IMG/VR virus record: IMGVR_UViG_3300028676_000005 | Location: 165,430-229,429 of that record | Strand: one strand, 5' to 3' | Length of the DNA: 64,000 nt | Source of the DNA: a virus | Part shown: piece by piece, positions 35,841 through 43,867 of the stretch | Layout of the letters: each line of letters starts with the position of its first letter | How positions within the stretch are numbered: the first letter of the stretch is position 1 | Made by a program: the position numbers and the translations under genes | Notes under the pieces: generated by a model | Database searches by the model: none | What the model saw: the letters and a program-made list of their open reading frames with translations, nothing else | Told to the model about the DNA's origin: nothing

Positions 35841-35871
35841 AGGTAGCCACCTTTTAATTTTTTAACTGGGT

Positions 35872-35887
35872 CGCTATGAATATAGCG
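35872..35887. other. Small hairpin in divergent leader
   Basis: CGCTAT-GAAT-ATAGCG lies in the 76-base gap between the divergent peptidase (minus) and polymerase-like (plus) genes. It could be an operator or an mRNA leader hairpin of the + gene. Confidence 0.3.
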
Positions 35888-35916
35888 CAAATTCGGCATA
35901 AAATGCAGGATCACTC

Positions 35917-37707
35917 ATGACAACCAATAACACCCCCATTATTGCCAAAGTATGCAAGAGTGCTGGTTATAGTGTGCATAACAAAGATCGCGGTCGTGAT
36001 CTCCTGTGTGCGAAGATTACGAACATCCATGAAGACGGTGGGCGGACTAATTCGTTTATCGCAATCGAGAACTACAAACAACCTTTTTCGATTGTTAAAG
36101 ACTTCAATCGTCAGTTTAAGCAACACAAAGATTACATCAAAGATACCATGGTTCGTGAGTATAACTTACCACGGTGTAAAATTCCTTTTGAGGTTAAGAA
36201 ACAGCTATACGGTGCAGCTGACTATAAAGCCACCATGCGCGATGCAAAGAACGAGCAGTATGTGTTTGGTTTAGACCAAACAACACCAGTTCACTTTAAG
36301 CGTCGGTTCTTTGAGAAGTATGGCGAGTATCAACAGAAAGAAGCTTACACGGTAGCGGCGTTTGACGTTGAGACCGATATGCGTAAACCTGGTAAATCTA
36401 TCATCATGGGTAGCGTCACCATGAAAGAGAAAGGTTACTGGGCTGGATTACGTGGTTGGTATGACGAGGATAGTGATGAAACTATCTTAACCAAGCTTAA
36501 AGAATCAGAAGATAAATATCTTGCTGAACACGTAGCTCGTCGTAAATGCAAAATTGTTTATGAATTGTTTGACACTCCTGGCCAGGTTGCCGCAGCGTGT
36601 ATTGCTAAGTTTCATGAGTGGGAACCAGATTGGGTTGCCAGCTGGAACGCTGCGTTTGATATGGAAGCTTGTGAAGAAGCGTTAGTCGCCGAAGGTTATA
36701 ACCTAGCTGACGTGTATTGTGATCCTCGTGTGCCACCAGAGTTTCGTTCATACCTCTATAACCCTGGTCGTACTCACAAGGTTAAAGAGAACGGTGATCG
36801 TACTCCGCTAGAACCTCAAGAACGTTTTCCATCCATTCAGTGCCAAGCTACTTGGAAGTGGTTGGATGCAATGTCCGGTTACGCAATCAAGCGTTTCTCT
36901 GACGGTAAGTTGGAAAGCTACAAACTGGCAGACATCTCTGTTCGTGAAGGTGTGCCTGGCAAGATCTACACCGAAGAAGGCCGTAAGTGGGGCGAAGGTT
37001 CCGGTCAGTGGCATCGCAACATGCAGCGCGAGTATAAGTATCTTTATTCTTCTTATAACGTCGGTGACAACTGGCCTATTGAAGAGATTAACGAAAAGAC
37101 AAACGACTTGTCGCTGTCTATTCCAATGTTGTTACGTTACTCGGAATACTTCAACTTTGTATCCCAACCTAAGCTCATCTCTGACACGCTTAGCTTTGTT
37201 GCTAAGGAACACGGTTACGTTTGGGGTAGCACTCCTAACAAACGTGATACTTACTTCAGCGATCGTCTACCAACACTCAGTAACTGGATTGCACTGCTCG
37301 ATACCGAGAAGACTGCCGATCTTGGTGCATTCCTGTTTGAAGGTCTTGATGACGTTCGTAGTAATGGTCGAGGCGCTACTTCTGACCTTGACGTTACTGG
37401 TGCGTACCCAACTGCAACTGTTACTGGTAACGTTAGTAACGCGACTACGATGATGGAAGTATATCGTATTCAAGGTGCAGACGCCGATCAGCTTCGTGAG
37501 ATTGCAGTTAACTATGCGAGCAGTCCTTCGGCTAACGCTATTGGTCTGTCGCAACATCTGTATCGTTTCCCATCGGTTGGTCAGATGGTTAACATCTTTG
37601 AGAAAGCTCTTGCTGAACTGGGCCTCGAAGAAGATCTGTACGAACTGCAACAATCGGCTAACGATAAAGAAAAAGACGCTGTAGAAGAAGTTAAAGAGGC
37701 TGCCTAA
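35917..37707 (+). CDS. B-family DNA polymerase-like protein: exonuclease domain plus palm motif A, lacking motifs B and C
   Basis: 596 residues. The 3'-5' exonuclease motifs are clear: Exo I AAFDVET (D150, E152), Exo II SWNAAFD (N244, D248), Exo III YNVGD (Y380, D384). A palm motif A-like TSDLDVTGAYP follows (D490/D492, Y497, P498; compare DxxSLYPS). The protein then ends about 98 residues later without a K-x3-N-S-x-Y-G fingers motif or a D-T-D-S palm motif C, which full enzymes (800-900 residues) carry. The end is a real stop followed by a terminator, and the next gene is on the other strand, so it is not a local frameshift. The rest is expected in another gene elsewhere, or this acts as an exonuclease. 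Ends with an acidic helix. Confidence 0.7.
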   Translation: MTTNNTPIIAKVCKSAGYSVHNKDRGRDLLCAKITNIHEDGGRTNSFIAIENYKQPFSIVKDFNRQFKQHKDYIKDTMVREYNLPRCKIPFEVKKQLYGAADYKATMRDAKNEQYVFGLDQTTPVHFKRRFFEKYGEYQQKEAYTVAAFDVETDMRKPGKSIIMGSVTMKEKGYWAGLRGWYDEDSDETILTKLKESEDKYLAEHVARRKCKIVYELFDTPGQVAAACIAKFHEWEPDWVASWNAAFDMEACEEALVAEGYNLADVYCDPRVPPEFRSYLYNPGRTHKVKENGDRTPLEPQERFPSIQCQATWKWLDAMSGYAIKRFSDGKLESYKLADISVREGVPGKIYTEEGRKWGEGSGQWHRNMQREYKYLYSSYNVGDNWPIEEINEKTNDLSLSIPMLLRYSEYFNFVSQPKLISDTLSFVAKEHGYVWGSTPNKRDTYFSDRLPTLSNWIALLDTEKTADLGAFLFEGLDDVRSNGRGATSDLDVTGAYPTATVTGNVSNATTMMEVYRIQGADADQLREIAVNYASSPSANAIGLSQHLYRFPSVGQMVNIFEKALAELGLEEDLYELQQSANDKEKDAVEEVKEAA

Positions 37708-37712
37708 GCAGC

Positions 37713-37750
37713 TATAACCCCCTACCCCAGTGATGGGGTAGGGGGTTATA
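37713..37750. terminator. Bidirectional terminator hairpin
   Basis: A 15- to 16-bp perfect stem (ATAACCCCCTACCCC and complement) around AGTGAT, between convergent stops at 37707 and 37771. Confidence 0.85.
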
Positions 37751-37770
37751 TGTTTGCGCCGTGGTAAAGC

Positions 37771-38850
37771 TTACAGACCAAACATTTCCAACAGTGCTTT
37801 GTGAGCACCGCGCAGGCGAACGTTGGTAATCTCGATCAGCTTGGCAACCTTAACCGCTTGGTTGACCAATACACGCAGAGCATCAATTTCGCTTTTCAGG
37901 GCAGCCTTATCTTTGGCATCTTTGGCTTTCTTCATACGGTCTTCAGTTTTAGTGAGGACAGCTTGGAGAGCACCTTTCTTGCCATTGAAGTCATCACCCA
38001 AAGTCTTCATTGCTGCGACGTTGGCGTTGATGGCTGTACCGAAAGCGATTACTGCACTTACTTCTTTGGCAGTTGCCACTTTCTTAACGATTGGCTCAAA
38101 AGCAGCGTTCTTAACAATGACCTTGTTAATCAACGCTTCCATTTCGATCAGGATATCCGCAGCAGGGTGATCGCTACCGGTCATCTTGTCGTTGGCTGCT
38201 TGAGCCTTAGGCGAATCTTTGTTAACAATGCTGATGAAAGCCTTGTGAGACCCTTCTACCAGATTGACTGCCTTAACAATTTTATTCTGCGCTGTTTTGT
38301 TCAGCGTAGGAAGCTTCTTAAGAGCGGCTTTAATAGCAGCACGCTTCTCTTGAGGAGTCTTCGCTGACTTCAACGCATCAGCAGTAGCCTTGTCACCACC
38401 TTCTTCTGCGAGCTTAGCCATCTTCCCGGCTTGGCTACTAGCCTCCGCATCGGTTTGGGTACCGTCAGCGGCTTTCTTGGCCTTGTCGTTACCTTCATCG
38501 ATTTCTTTCTTGGTGGTTTCTGCCACTTCGGCGTTGTCACGGCTGAAGAAGAAGTTCCAGATGCTTTTGATGGTACCGACAATCCAATCCCACGCAGCCT
38601 TGAAGCCATCGCCAATAGCACTGAACACACCTTCGTTACCCTGGAGGGCTGAGAAAGGGATCATGTTGTTGGCAAACAGCACACCTTCGGCAACACGTTG
38701 GTTAGGAGTGATCTTGATGGACTCGCCACCTGCAATCGCATCCATCTGATCGACTGAGTCATCCAGGGAGTCGATCATTACATTTACAATCGGAAGATCT
38801 GGCACTACAAACGTAGCGCCATCCGCTTCATATTCGGCAACTGGGATCAT
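37771..38850 (-). CDS. Inner-head (inner-body) protein paralogue
   Basis: 359 residues. GVLFANNMIPFSALQGNEG at about 56-74 ends in the G-N-E processing motif (71-73), followed by VFSAIGDGFKAAWDWI and the aromatic segment IKSIWNFFFS. The body is Lys/Ala-rich and helical. It is the clearest match to the protein at 18511-19950 and a good type member of the family in this window. It lies alone in a separate block from its paralogues, so the family is dispersed over ~20 kb. Confidence 0.68.
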   Translation of the reverse strand: MIPVAEYEADGATFVVPDLPIVNVMIDSLDDSVDQMDAIAGGESIKITPNQRVAEGVLFANNMIPFSALQGNEGVFSAIGDGFKAAWDWIVGTIKSIWNFFFSRDNAEVAETTKKEIDEGNDKAKKAADGTQTDAEASSQAGKMAKLAEEGGDKATADALKSAKTPQEKRAAIKAALKKLPTLNKTAQNKIVKAVNLVEGSHKAFISIVNKDSPKAQAANDKMTGSDHPAADILIEMEALINKVIVKNAAFEPIVKKVATAKEVSAVIAFGTAINANVAAMKTLGDDFNGKKGALQAVLTKTEDRMKKAKDAKDKAALKSEIDALRVLVNQAVKVAKLIEITNVRLRGAHKALLEMFGL

Positions 38851-38875
38851 TGCAATTACTCGGTTAGCCAGTTAA

Positions 38876-39799
38876 TTACTTAACCAGGGTGTTGAAGAAC
38901 TTGGTGAGGTTTTCTTTGCCTTTGGCAGTCGGGAGACGACTAACAGGGAAAGCGATGTCAACGCTAGTGCGCAGACGATGACGATTAGCCCAGTTTGTAG
39001 CAACGCGGGTCAGGAAGGTGAAATAAGCTTCGTAACCTTCAATGGCGTTAGCTGGGTATTTGCCTTTAATGCTTTGCAGGAAGCGATACGCGCCGCCATC
39101 ACGGAACAAGTTCACGTCTTGCAGGATCTCAGCCAGGATAGCTTTGGTTACCAGCACGTACTGTGGGTAGTCCAGAGTCAGAGAAGCCCCGACGGTATCA
39201 ATCCAGGTAACCTGTTCTTCAAACAGTTCTTGCTTGTCACGGAACGCCAGCGTGCCGCGCACAAACTTCATGTGCTTTTCCAGGCGACGCAGCATGATCG
39301 TGGTAACGGCGGTGCCGTCTTCAGTAATCATTTCACCGGCCAGAACTTTGGCTGGGTCTTCAACCAGGCTGGCTTCACCCGAATCTTCTTCGCGAGCGAC
39401 TTGAAGAGAAGGAGGTACTTCAGTAGGGGTTGGTGCTGGAAGGCCCTGATTGATAGGCTGAGTAACTTCCGGCTCTTGAACAGTGCTCTCTTGCACAGGG
39501 GGAACGTATTCGCCCTGGTTGCCATCAACGGCAGGGTGGGTAGGAGCATCGCCTTCTACAACAGGCTTGGCTTCGCCATCGTCGACAACGTTGGCTGGAT
39601 TTGGGGCGGCTGTCAGCGTACCGAGGCTGTTAGGCGCGTCAAGGTCAGCGCTTTCGAGGATCAGCCCTTTAGCTGGCTCTGTAGTGGTATCAGCCTGATT
39701 GACTTGTTCTTCAGGGGTAACCTTTGGGGTTTGTTGACCCTGTTGTGGTTGTTGGCCTTGTTGACGACCATTGTTGTTGCGATTGCTGTTATTGCTCAT
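38876..39799 (-). CDS. Hypothetical protein with disordered Q/N/P-rich N-terminus
   Basis: 307 residues. The first ~135 residues are Asn, Gln, Pro, Thr and Glu rich (NNNGRQQGQQPQQGQQ) and look disordered; the C-terminal ~150 residues form a helical domain with no recognised motif. RBS GCGGAG. It is separated by a terminator from the upstream gene, and its leader carries TGATTAGCATAAAAT, resembling a stretch near 7925. The role is unknown; low-complexity tails are common in abundant phage DNA- or RNA-associated proteins. Confidence 0.55.
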   Translation of the reverse strand: MSNNSNRNNNGRQQGQQPQQGQQTPKVTPEEQVNQADTTTEPAKGLILESADLDAPNSLGTLTAAPNPANVVDDGEAKPVVEGDAPTHPAVDGNQGEYVPPVQESTVQEPEVTQPINQGLPAPTPTEVPPSLQVAREEDSGEASLVEDPAKVLAGEMITEDGTAVTTIMLRRLEKHMKFVRGTLAFRDKQELFEEQVTWIDTVGASLTLDYPQYVLVTKAILAEILQDVNLFRDGGAYRFLQSIKGKYPANAIEGYEAYFTFLTRVATNWANRHRLRTSVDIAFPVSRLPTAKGKENLTKFFNTLVK

Positions 39800-39857
39800 G
39801 GGAAAATCTCCGCTTTTCGAAATATGTTTAATCGCTTGCTGATTAGCATAAAATACC

Positions 39858-39882
39858 CCCTGCCTCCATAAAGGAGACAGGG
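39858..39882 (-). terminator. Intrinsic terminator after gene 39893-40345
   Basis: Minus strand CCCTGTCTCC-TTTAT-GGAGGCAGGG (one G-U pair), then GGGTATTTTATG, 11 bases past the stop at 39893. Confidence 0.7.
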
Positions 39883-39892
39883 AGGACCTTAT

Positions 39893-40345
39893 TTACATTT
39901 TTACTTTGTTTGGATCAATACCAGCTTTCCTAAGTTCTGCCTCTTGTTCAGGCGAGAGCTTATTCTTGCTGCTTCTTTCGGCTTTGGCTCTGAGGTCCGC
40001 ATCCGTCTTTTCACGCTTGCTAAGCCCAGAAGAAACACCAGCCAAAAACTCTTCGATAATGCAGTTAGGTAACGTCAGGTAACTTTCAGGGGGGATTATT
40101 GTCCCCAGCTTATGATAACCGTAGTGTTCACTAACTTGATTCATGGACCATGGATGGAAGAAATCATGCTCTTCCGGGTACCAGGCCGCTGAGGAGTATG
40201 GTGTCTTTTTATCAGGGGTGTAAAGTTCAAAGTTAATATCAACTAATTCCTTTTCCCTGAGAATTAGAGTCTCTGGAAGAACTGACTCTAAAGAATGACC
40301 AAGCAATGCTTTGGTAATACCTTCATGCACTCTTCCAAAGGCCAC
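39893..40345 (-). CDS. Hypothetical protein
   Basis: 150 residues. No ATG fits; the reading frame most plausibly opens with GTG at 40345, shortly after AAAGGA, with spacing on the short side, so the start is uncertain. The C-terminus is basic and highly charged (RAKAERSSKNKLSPEQEAEL), ending DPNKVKM. An aromatic patch with several His and Pro residues (WYPEEHDFFHPW) lies near residues 57-68. No family recognised. It follows the Cys-pair protein by 23 bases. Confidence 0.5.
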   Translation of the reverse strand: MAFGRVHEGITKALLGHSLESVLPETLILREKELVDINFELYTPDKKTPYSSAAWYPEEHDFFHPWSMNQVSEHYGYHKLGTIIPPESYLTLPNCIIEEFLAGVSSGLSKREKTDADLRAKAERSSKNKLSPEQEAELRKAGIDPNKVKM

Positions 40346-40368
40346 ACGTCCTTTACTGTTTAGGCGGT

Positions 40369-42051
40369 TTATTCCGAGAGGGCTTTTACCCTTGCGTCGA
40401 GTCCGTCGGTCGCTTCCGCCATCAGCAGCAACTGGACGTGGGTAAAAAAACTCATGATTGGGTCGATAGGGGTGTACCCAAACTTACGATCCTTGATGTT
40501 TTCTGGATCTTCCAGATCTTCACGAGCCTTCTTACATTTAGGGCAGACAAAGTTGTTGATACCGCAGAACGACTTCGACAAGTACGGAGTCTTGTTGAAG
40601 ATGGCCGACGTAAGACGACTGTTGAACTGAGAGGAATCTTTGATAGCTTCCACCAGGCCCAGGTTGAAGTCGTCTTGGTCTTTGGCATTATCACGCGACA
40701 GAACGGTGTCCGGTTCGTCAGTGGCGGTATTGCCAACGGCAACAAACTTGTCAATCCAGTGAATGTATTCGGTGGCACCCAGGGAGGTATAGATCATATT
40801 GCGTTGGGTGTCGAATTCTTCTGGATCGAGAACTTTGGTACGCAGATCTTGCAACTCGCCAGATACACGAGCGCTGAAATAATCAAACGTCTGGAATGCG
40901 TTGGCCAACGACGGGGAACCCAGCTCGAAGTAAATCGAATCGTCGTCGTTAGACACACGGGTAGATTCCAGGCCAAACTTAGCACCTTTAATCAACGCCA
41001 TGGTTTCTTCGATAGTGTAGGTAACCTTGTGGTTAAACAGGTTGCCGTATGCCGCCGATTCTTCCGGGGTGTCATGCATGTCACGGTGATGAGCCAGACG
41101 TTCAGCGTCTACTAGCTCAAAACCTTCCCAGTCGCACTTAGGCGAAGCACACACCAGATGCATGTGAACACCTTTGTTGGTGTAAGCACGCAGCAGACCA
41201 ATGGTCAGGACGTCGATATCAGTCCAACGGATGACCGAACTCAGCTGGCGGAAATCACCAATGTTGCTTACGCTGGAGTAGGTGATACGTTTGGCGATAA
41301 AGTCCCAGATAACACGACCAGCAGCAATACGAGCCAAAGTGGCCGAGTTGTTGTTGACACGACGCACGTAACCTTTAATAGCGTTACGGATATCGTTGAT
41401 CAGGTTACCCATGTCCATTTTGCTAGGACGCAGGATAGACAGCTTAACGAAGGAGTTACGCAGCTCGATGTCGAACACCAAGCGCCCGTCTTCGGAGTTG
41501 ATCACGCGACGGCGCATGATATCCGAGTCCTTCATGTTCTTTACGTCACGCCCTGGCTTACGACCAGATACGTCAGGTGTGATTACGCCACCGCGATCGC
41601 AGAGGTTGGAAATGTGATCTTCTCGAATGGCACCGGATCGCATACGAAGATCATCAAGGAACTCCGAATAGAAGGCGACCATTTTGCCGGCACGTTCTTC
41701 AAGGGCATCAGGGGCAATTGAAGGATAGTGCTCAGCAGCAAAGCTTTGCCATTCTTCTTCTTTCTTGCGCAAGGCTGGGAGGTAATCATTATTGCGTTCA
41801 ACCATTTGACGGAGAGTGATCATCTCGATGTAGGGTTCCATCAAAGCGTTCGAATGCTTACGAGACTCTTTGCTGTTACCCAAGAAGATAGTCATGAAAC
41901 CATCTTCTTTCTCTTTATCGGTGAGTGGACGAATCACAACAGTTTCCGGCGGCACATGGTTAACCATGGGCGTGTTACCAGGAGTGTGCAACTCGTTATG
42001 TTTGGCGAAGGTCTTTTCGACCGGTACGCCCTGATTGGTTTCGTCAGTCAT
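40369..42051 (-). CDS. Virion-associated candidate with two Cys pairs (zinc-ribbon-like)
   Basis: 560 residues from the ATG at 42051 (MTDETNQGVP), ten bases after AAGGAA; an in-frame TTG at 42060 is too close to the RBS. C301-x4-C306 and C503-x2-C506 could jointly bind zinc; C496 is nearby. The rest is helical with no catalytic motif. T4-type baseplate-hub assembly proteins (gp26/gp51 family) also carry Cys pairs, so a baseplate role is a weak possibility. It follows gene 42066-42851 by 14 bases, in one operon. Confidence 0.45.
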   Translation of the reverse strand: MTDETNQGVPVEKTFAKHNELHTPGNTPMVNHVPPETVVIRPLTDKEKEDGFMTIFLGNSKESRKHSNALMEPYIEMITLRQMVERNNDYLPALRKKEEEWQSFAAEHYPSIAPDALEERAGKMVAFYSEFLDDLRMRSGAIREDHISNLCDRGGVITPDVSGRKPGRDVKNMKDSDIMRRRVINSEDGRLVFDIELRNSFVKLSILRPSKMDMGNLINDIRNAIKGYVRRVNNNSATLARIAAGRVIWDFIAKRITYSSVSNIGDFRQLSSVIRWTDIDVLTIGLLRAYTNKGVHMHLVCASPKCDWEGFELVDAERLAHHRDMHDTPEESAAYGNLFNHKVTYTIEETMALIKGAKFGLESTRVSNDDDSIYFELGSPSLANAFQTFDYFSARVSGELQDLRTKVLDPEEFDTQRNMIYTSLGATEYIHWIDKFVAVGNTATDEPDTVLSRDNAKDQDDFNLGLVEAIKDSSQFNSRLTSAIFNKTPYLSKSFCGINNFVCPKCKKAREDLEDPENIKDRKFGYTPIDPIMSFFTHVQLLLMAEATDGLDARVKALSE

Positions 42052-42065
42052 GACTGGCAAGTTCC

Positions 42066-42851
42066 TTAGTTAACGTCTTTGGCTTTATCGGCGTTCAGCA
42101 GTTCGTCGAGGTCGTCTTCACCGGCGGTAATCAATTCACCATCCACAGTGGCTGGCTCGACCAGGTCGGGTTCCGATTCCAGATCCAGACCTTCGGTAAG
42201 ATCAGGAGACAACGTGGCGTACAGAGGCGCTACGGTCTGCATACGCTGATCGTGGAACACCATGCTGAGTTGCATTTGATTCAGACCAGGTTCACCATGT
42301 TCTTTGTAGTAGTTTTCGATGAGGTCCTGGTGCGGCTTGATGGTGCCATTGAAAACGGTAGAGGCCGAATCGCGGGTAACTTCAATCATGGTTTCCATGA
42401 AACTGATGTACACGTCAGCAAATTGCTCGAAGCCCAGACCTTCTTCTATCAGGATTTGGATTGCATTAACGTCTTCGGCAATCTTTACCACGGCCTTGTC
42501 AAAGGCAGTAATCGCGAGAGTATCGCTTTCGGTAAAGACAATAGTACCTTCTTTATTCAAACGGTCGGCAACTTCGATGACCGCGTGAACAGGGATTACC
42601 AGGTCGAGACCCTTAACCAGGGTTTCGATGACTTGTTTGTTGGTCGGTGCTTCGGCGGTAGAACCGGTGTTTTTAACTTGCTTGTGATACTTATGCAAAG
42701 TTGCAAGAGCGCCGTTGTTAAACAGCTCGGTTTCGAGCTTCTTATCGAACTTGGCAGCCAGTTGCTGCGGTGTCTTTTTCTTACCGGCAGATTTCTTGCC
42801 CGCTTTACGTTGGATACGTTTTGCGGCCATTGCTTGGTTTTTAGTGCCCAT
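42066..42851 (-). CDS. Hypothetical protein with basic N-terminus and acidic C-terminus
   Basis: 261 residues. Residues 8-40 are very basic (AAKRIQRKAGKKSAGKKK), a likely nucleic-acid-binding or disordered arm, followed by a helical domain and an acidic tail (about 225-261). No family is recognised. It starts back-to-back with the + strand pair at 42890 across a 38-base gap, and is followed closely by 40369-42051. A polarised charge distribution like this is seen in assembly and scaffold-type proteins. Confidence 0.5.
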   Translation of the reverse strand: MGTKNQAMAAKRIQRKAGKKSAGKKKTPQQLAAKFDKKLETELFNNGALATLHKYHKQVKNTGSTAEAPTNKQVIETLVKGLDLVIPVHAVIEVADRLNKEGTIVFTESDTLAITAFDKAVVKIAEDVNAIQILIEEGLGFEQFADVYISFMETMIEVTRDSASTVFNGTIKPHQDLIENYYKEHGEPGLNQMQLSMVFHDQRMQTVAPLYATLSPDLTEGLDLESEPDLVEPATVDGELITAGEDDLDELLNADKAKDVN

Positions 42852-42889
42852 GAATGCTATAGTCCTAATTAATCCAGATGGAGAGTGTT

Positions 42890-43867
42890 ATGCTCATCAC
42901 AGCACAAGAGGCTGTACTGCTTGAACAAGACGAAGATATTGCCTCATCGGTTATCGGAGGGGCATGGGATCTTTTCAAACGATCGATACCGGAACCTCAG
43001 TCCAATATCTTGGTAAATGCGTTAAATTTTATCCTGTTGGCAGACCGCAGCGAAGTTAATCTGGACGACCCTAACAGTTTAGATAATCTTGATATGGATG
43101 ACCTCATGGGTCGACCAACGTCATTCTTACCAATTCAAATTAACAACTTACTCGTAGATGAAATGATCGACATCTCCTCCAAGAAACTTCACGTCTACGA
43201 TATGGTTATCGAAAACGTGTTGTACCTCTTGAAGAAAATGGGGTTTACTATTGACGAGGATCAAGTTACGACACAAAGTCTGCCGCATCTCTGTAAGATA
43301 GGTCACTTCTTTTACGACATGCAGGGTTATCAAGACCTCATAGGTATTGCGGCAACGTTGGAAAGTAAGGACGTTGATCCAGTAAGTCGGTTTATTCTGG
43401 TGTTGCAACGTTACCTCGGTGAGGATACCGACATGAGCGCTTATGAGAGCCTCATTGAAGACGTTACTGAAGTAACCCTTATGGCCATCAAAGATAGCCT
43501 TGAAGGCGGCGACGCTGGCGATAGCGGACTTCCTGCTGGCATTATTAAACGTGTACGGGCTAACGTTGAAACTATTAAAGGTACACTGGCCCACACCCAC
43601 GTTCTTTCTAACGGTCAGTTAGGCGGTAGCGTGGAAAGCTTCCTGGGTTTCTTTCAGGGTGAGCTTAAAGCCATTCAAGATAACCTTGAAGGTGAAAACA
43701 TCACTAAGTACATTAAAGAGCTTATTGGGATCTATCTCATTAGTGAGGTTAACACTCCCAACATTAAAGAGGCTCTTCTCAGAACTGCACACGAACTGGT
43801 ATCGGATTTCCTTACCCTTACCAAATTAGAATCCCTCATCAATGGGTTGGTACTAACCGATGACTAA
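42890..43867 (+). CDS. Hypothetical protein coupled to a beta-prime-like subunit
   Basis: 325 residues from the ATG at 42890, chosen because GGAGAG lies just upstream; the in-frame ATG at 42878 has no RBS and would include it. Helical and acidic, no motif recognised. Its stop overlaps the ATG of the beta-prime-like gene by eight bases, so the two are made in equal amounts and may form part of one polymerase. In phiKZ-like phages, RNAP genes can be accompanied by non-canonical subunits; whether this is one cannot be told by eye. Confidence 0.5.
   Translation: MLITAQEAVLLEQDEDIASSVIGGAWDLFKRSIPEPQSNILVNALNFILLADRSEVNLDDPNSLDNLDMDDLMGRPTSFLPIQINNLLVDEMIDISSKKLHVYDMVIENVLYLLKKMGFTIDEDQVTTQSLPHLCKIGHFFYDMQGYQDLIGIAATLESKDVDPVSRFILVLQRYLGEDTDMSAYESLIEDVTEVTLMAIKDSLEGGDAGDSGLPAGIIKRVRANVETIKGTLAHTHVLSNGQLGGSVESFLGFFQGELKAIQDNLEGENITKYIKELIGIYLISEVNTPNIKEALLRTAHELVSDFLTLTKLESLINGLVLTDD

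Noticed and set aside
35917-38850. Frameshift that would extend the polymerase-like gene past 37707
   Set aside because: A bidirectional terminator and a convincing opposite-strand gene follow immediately, leaving no coding space for motifs B and C.
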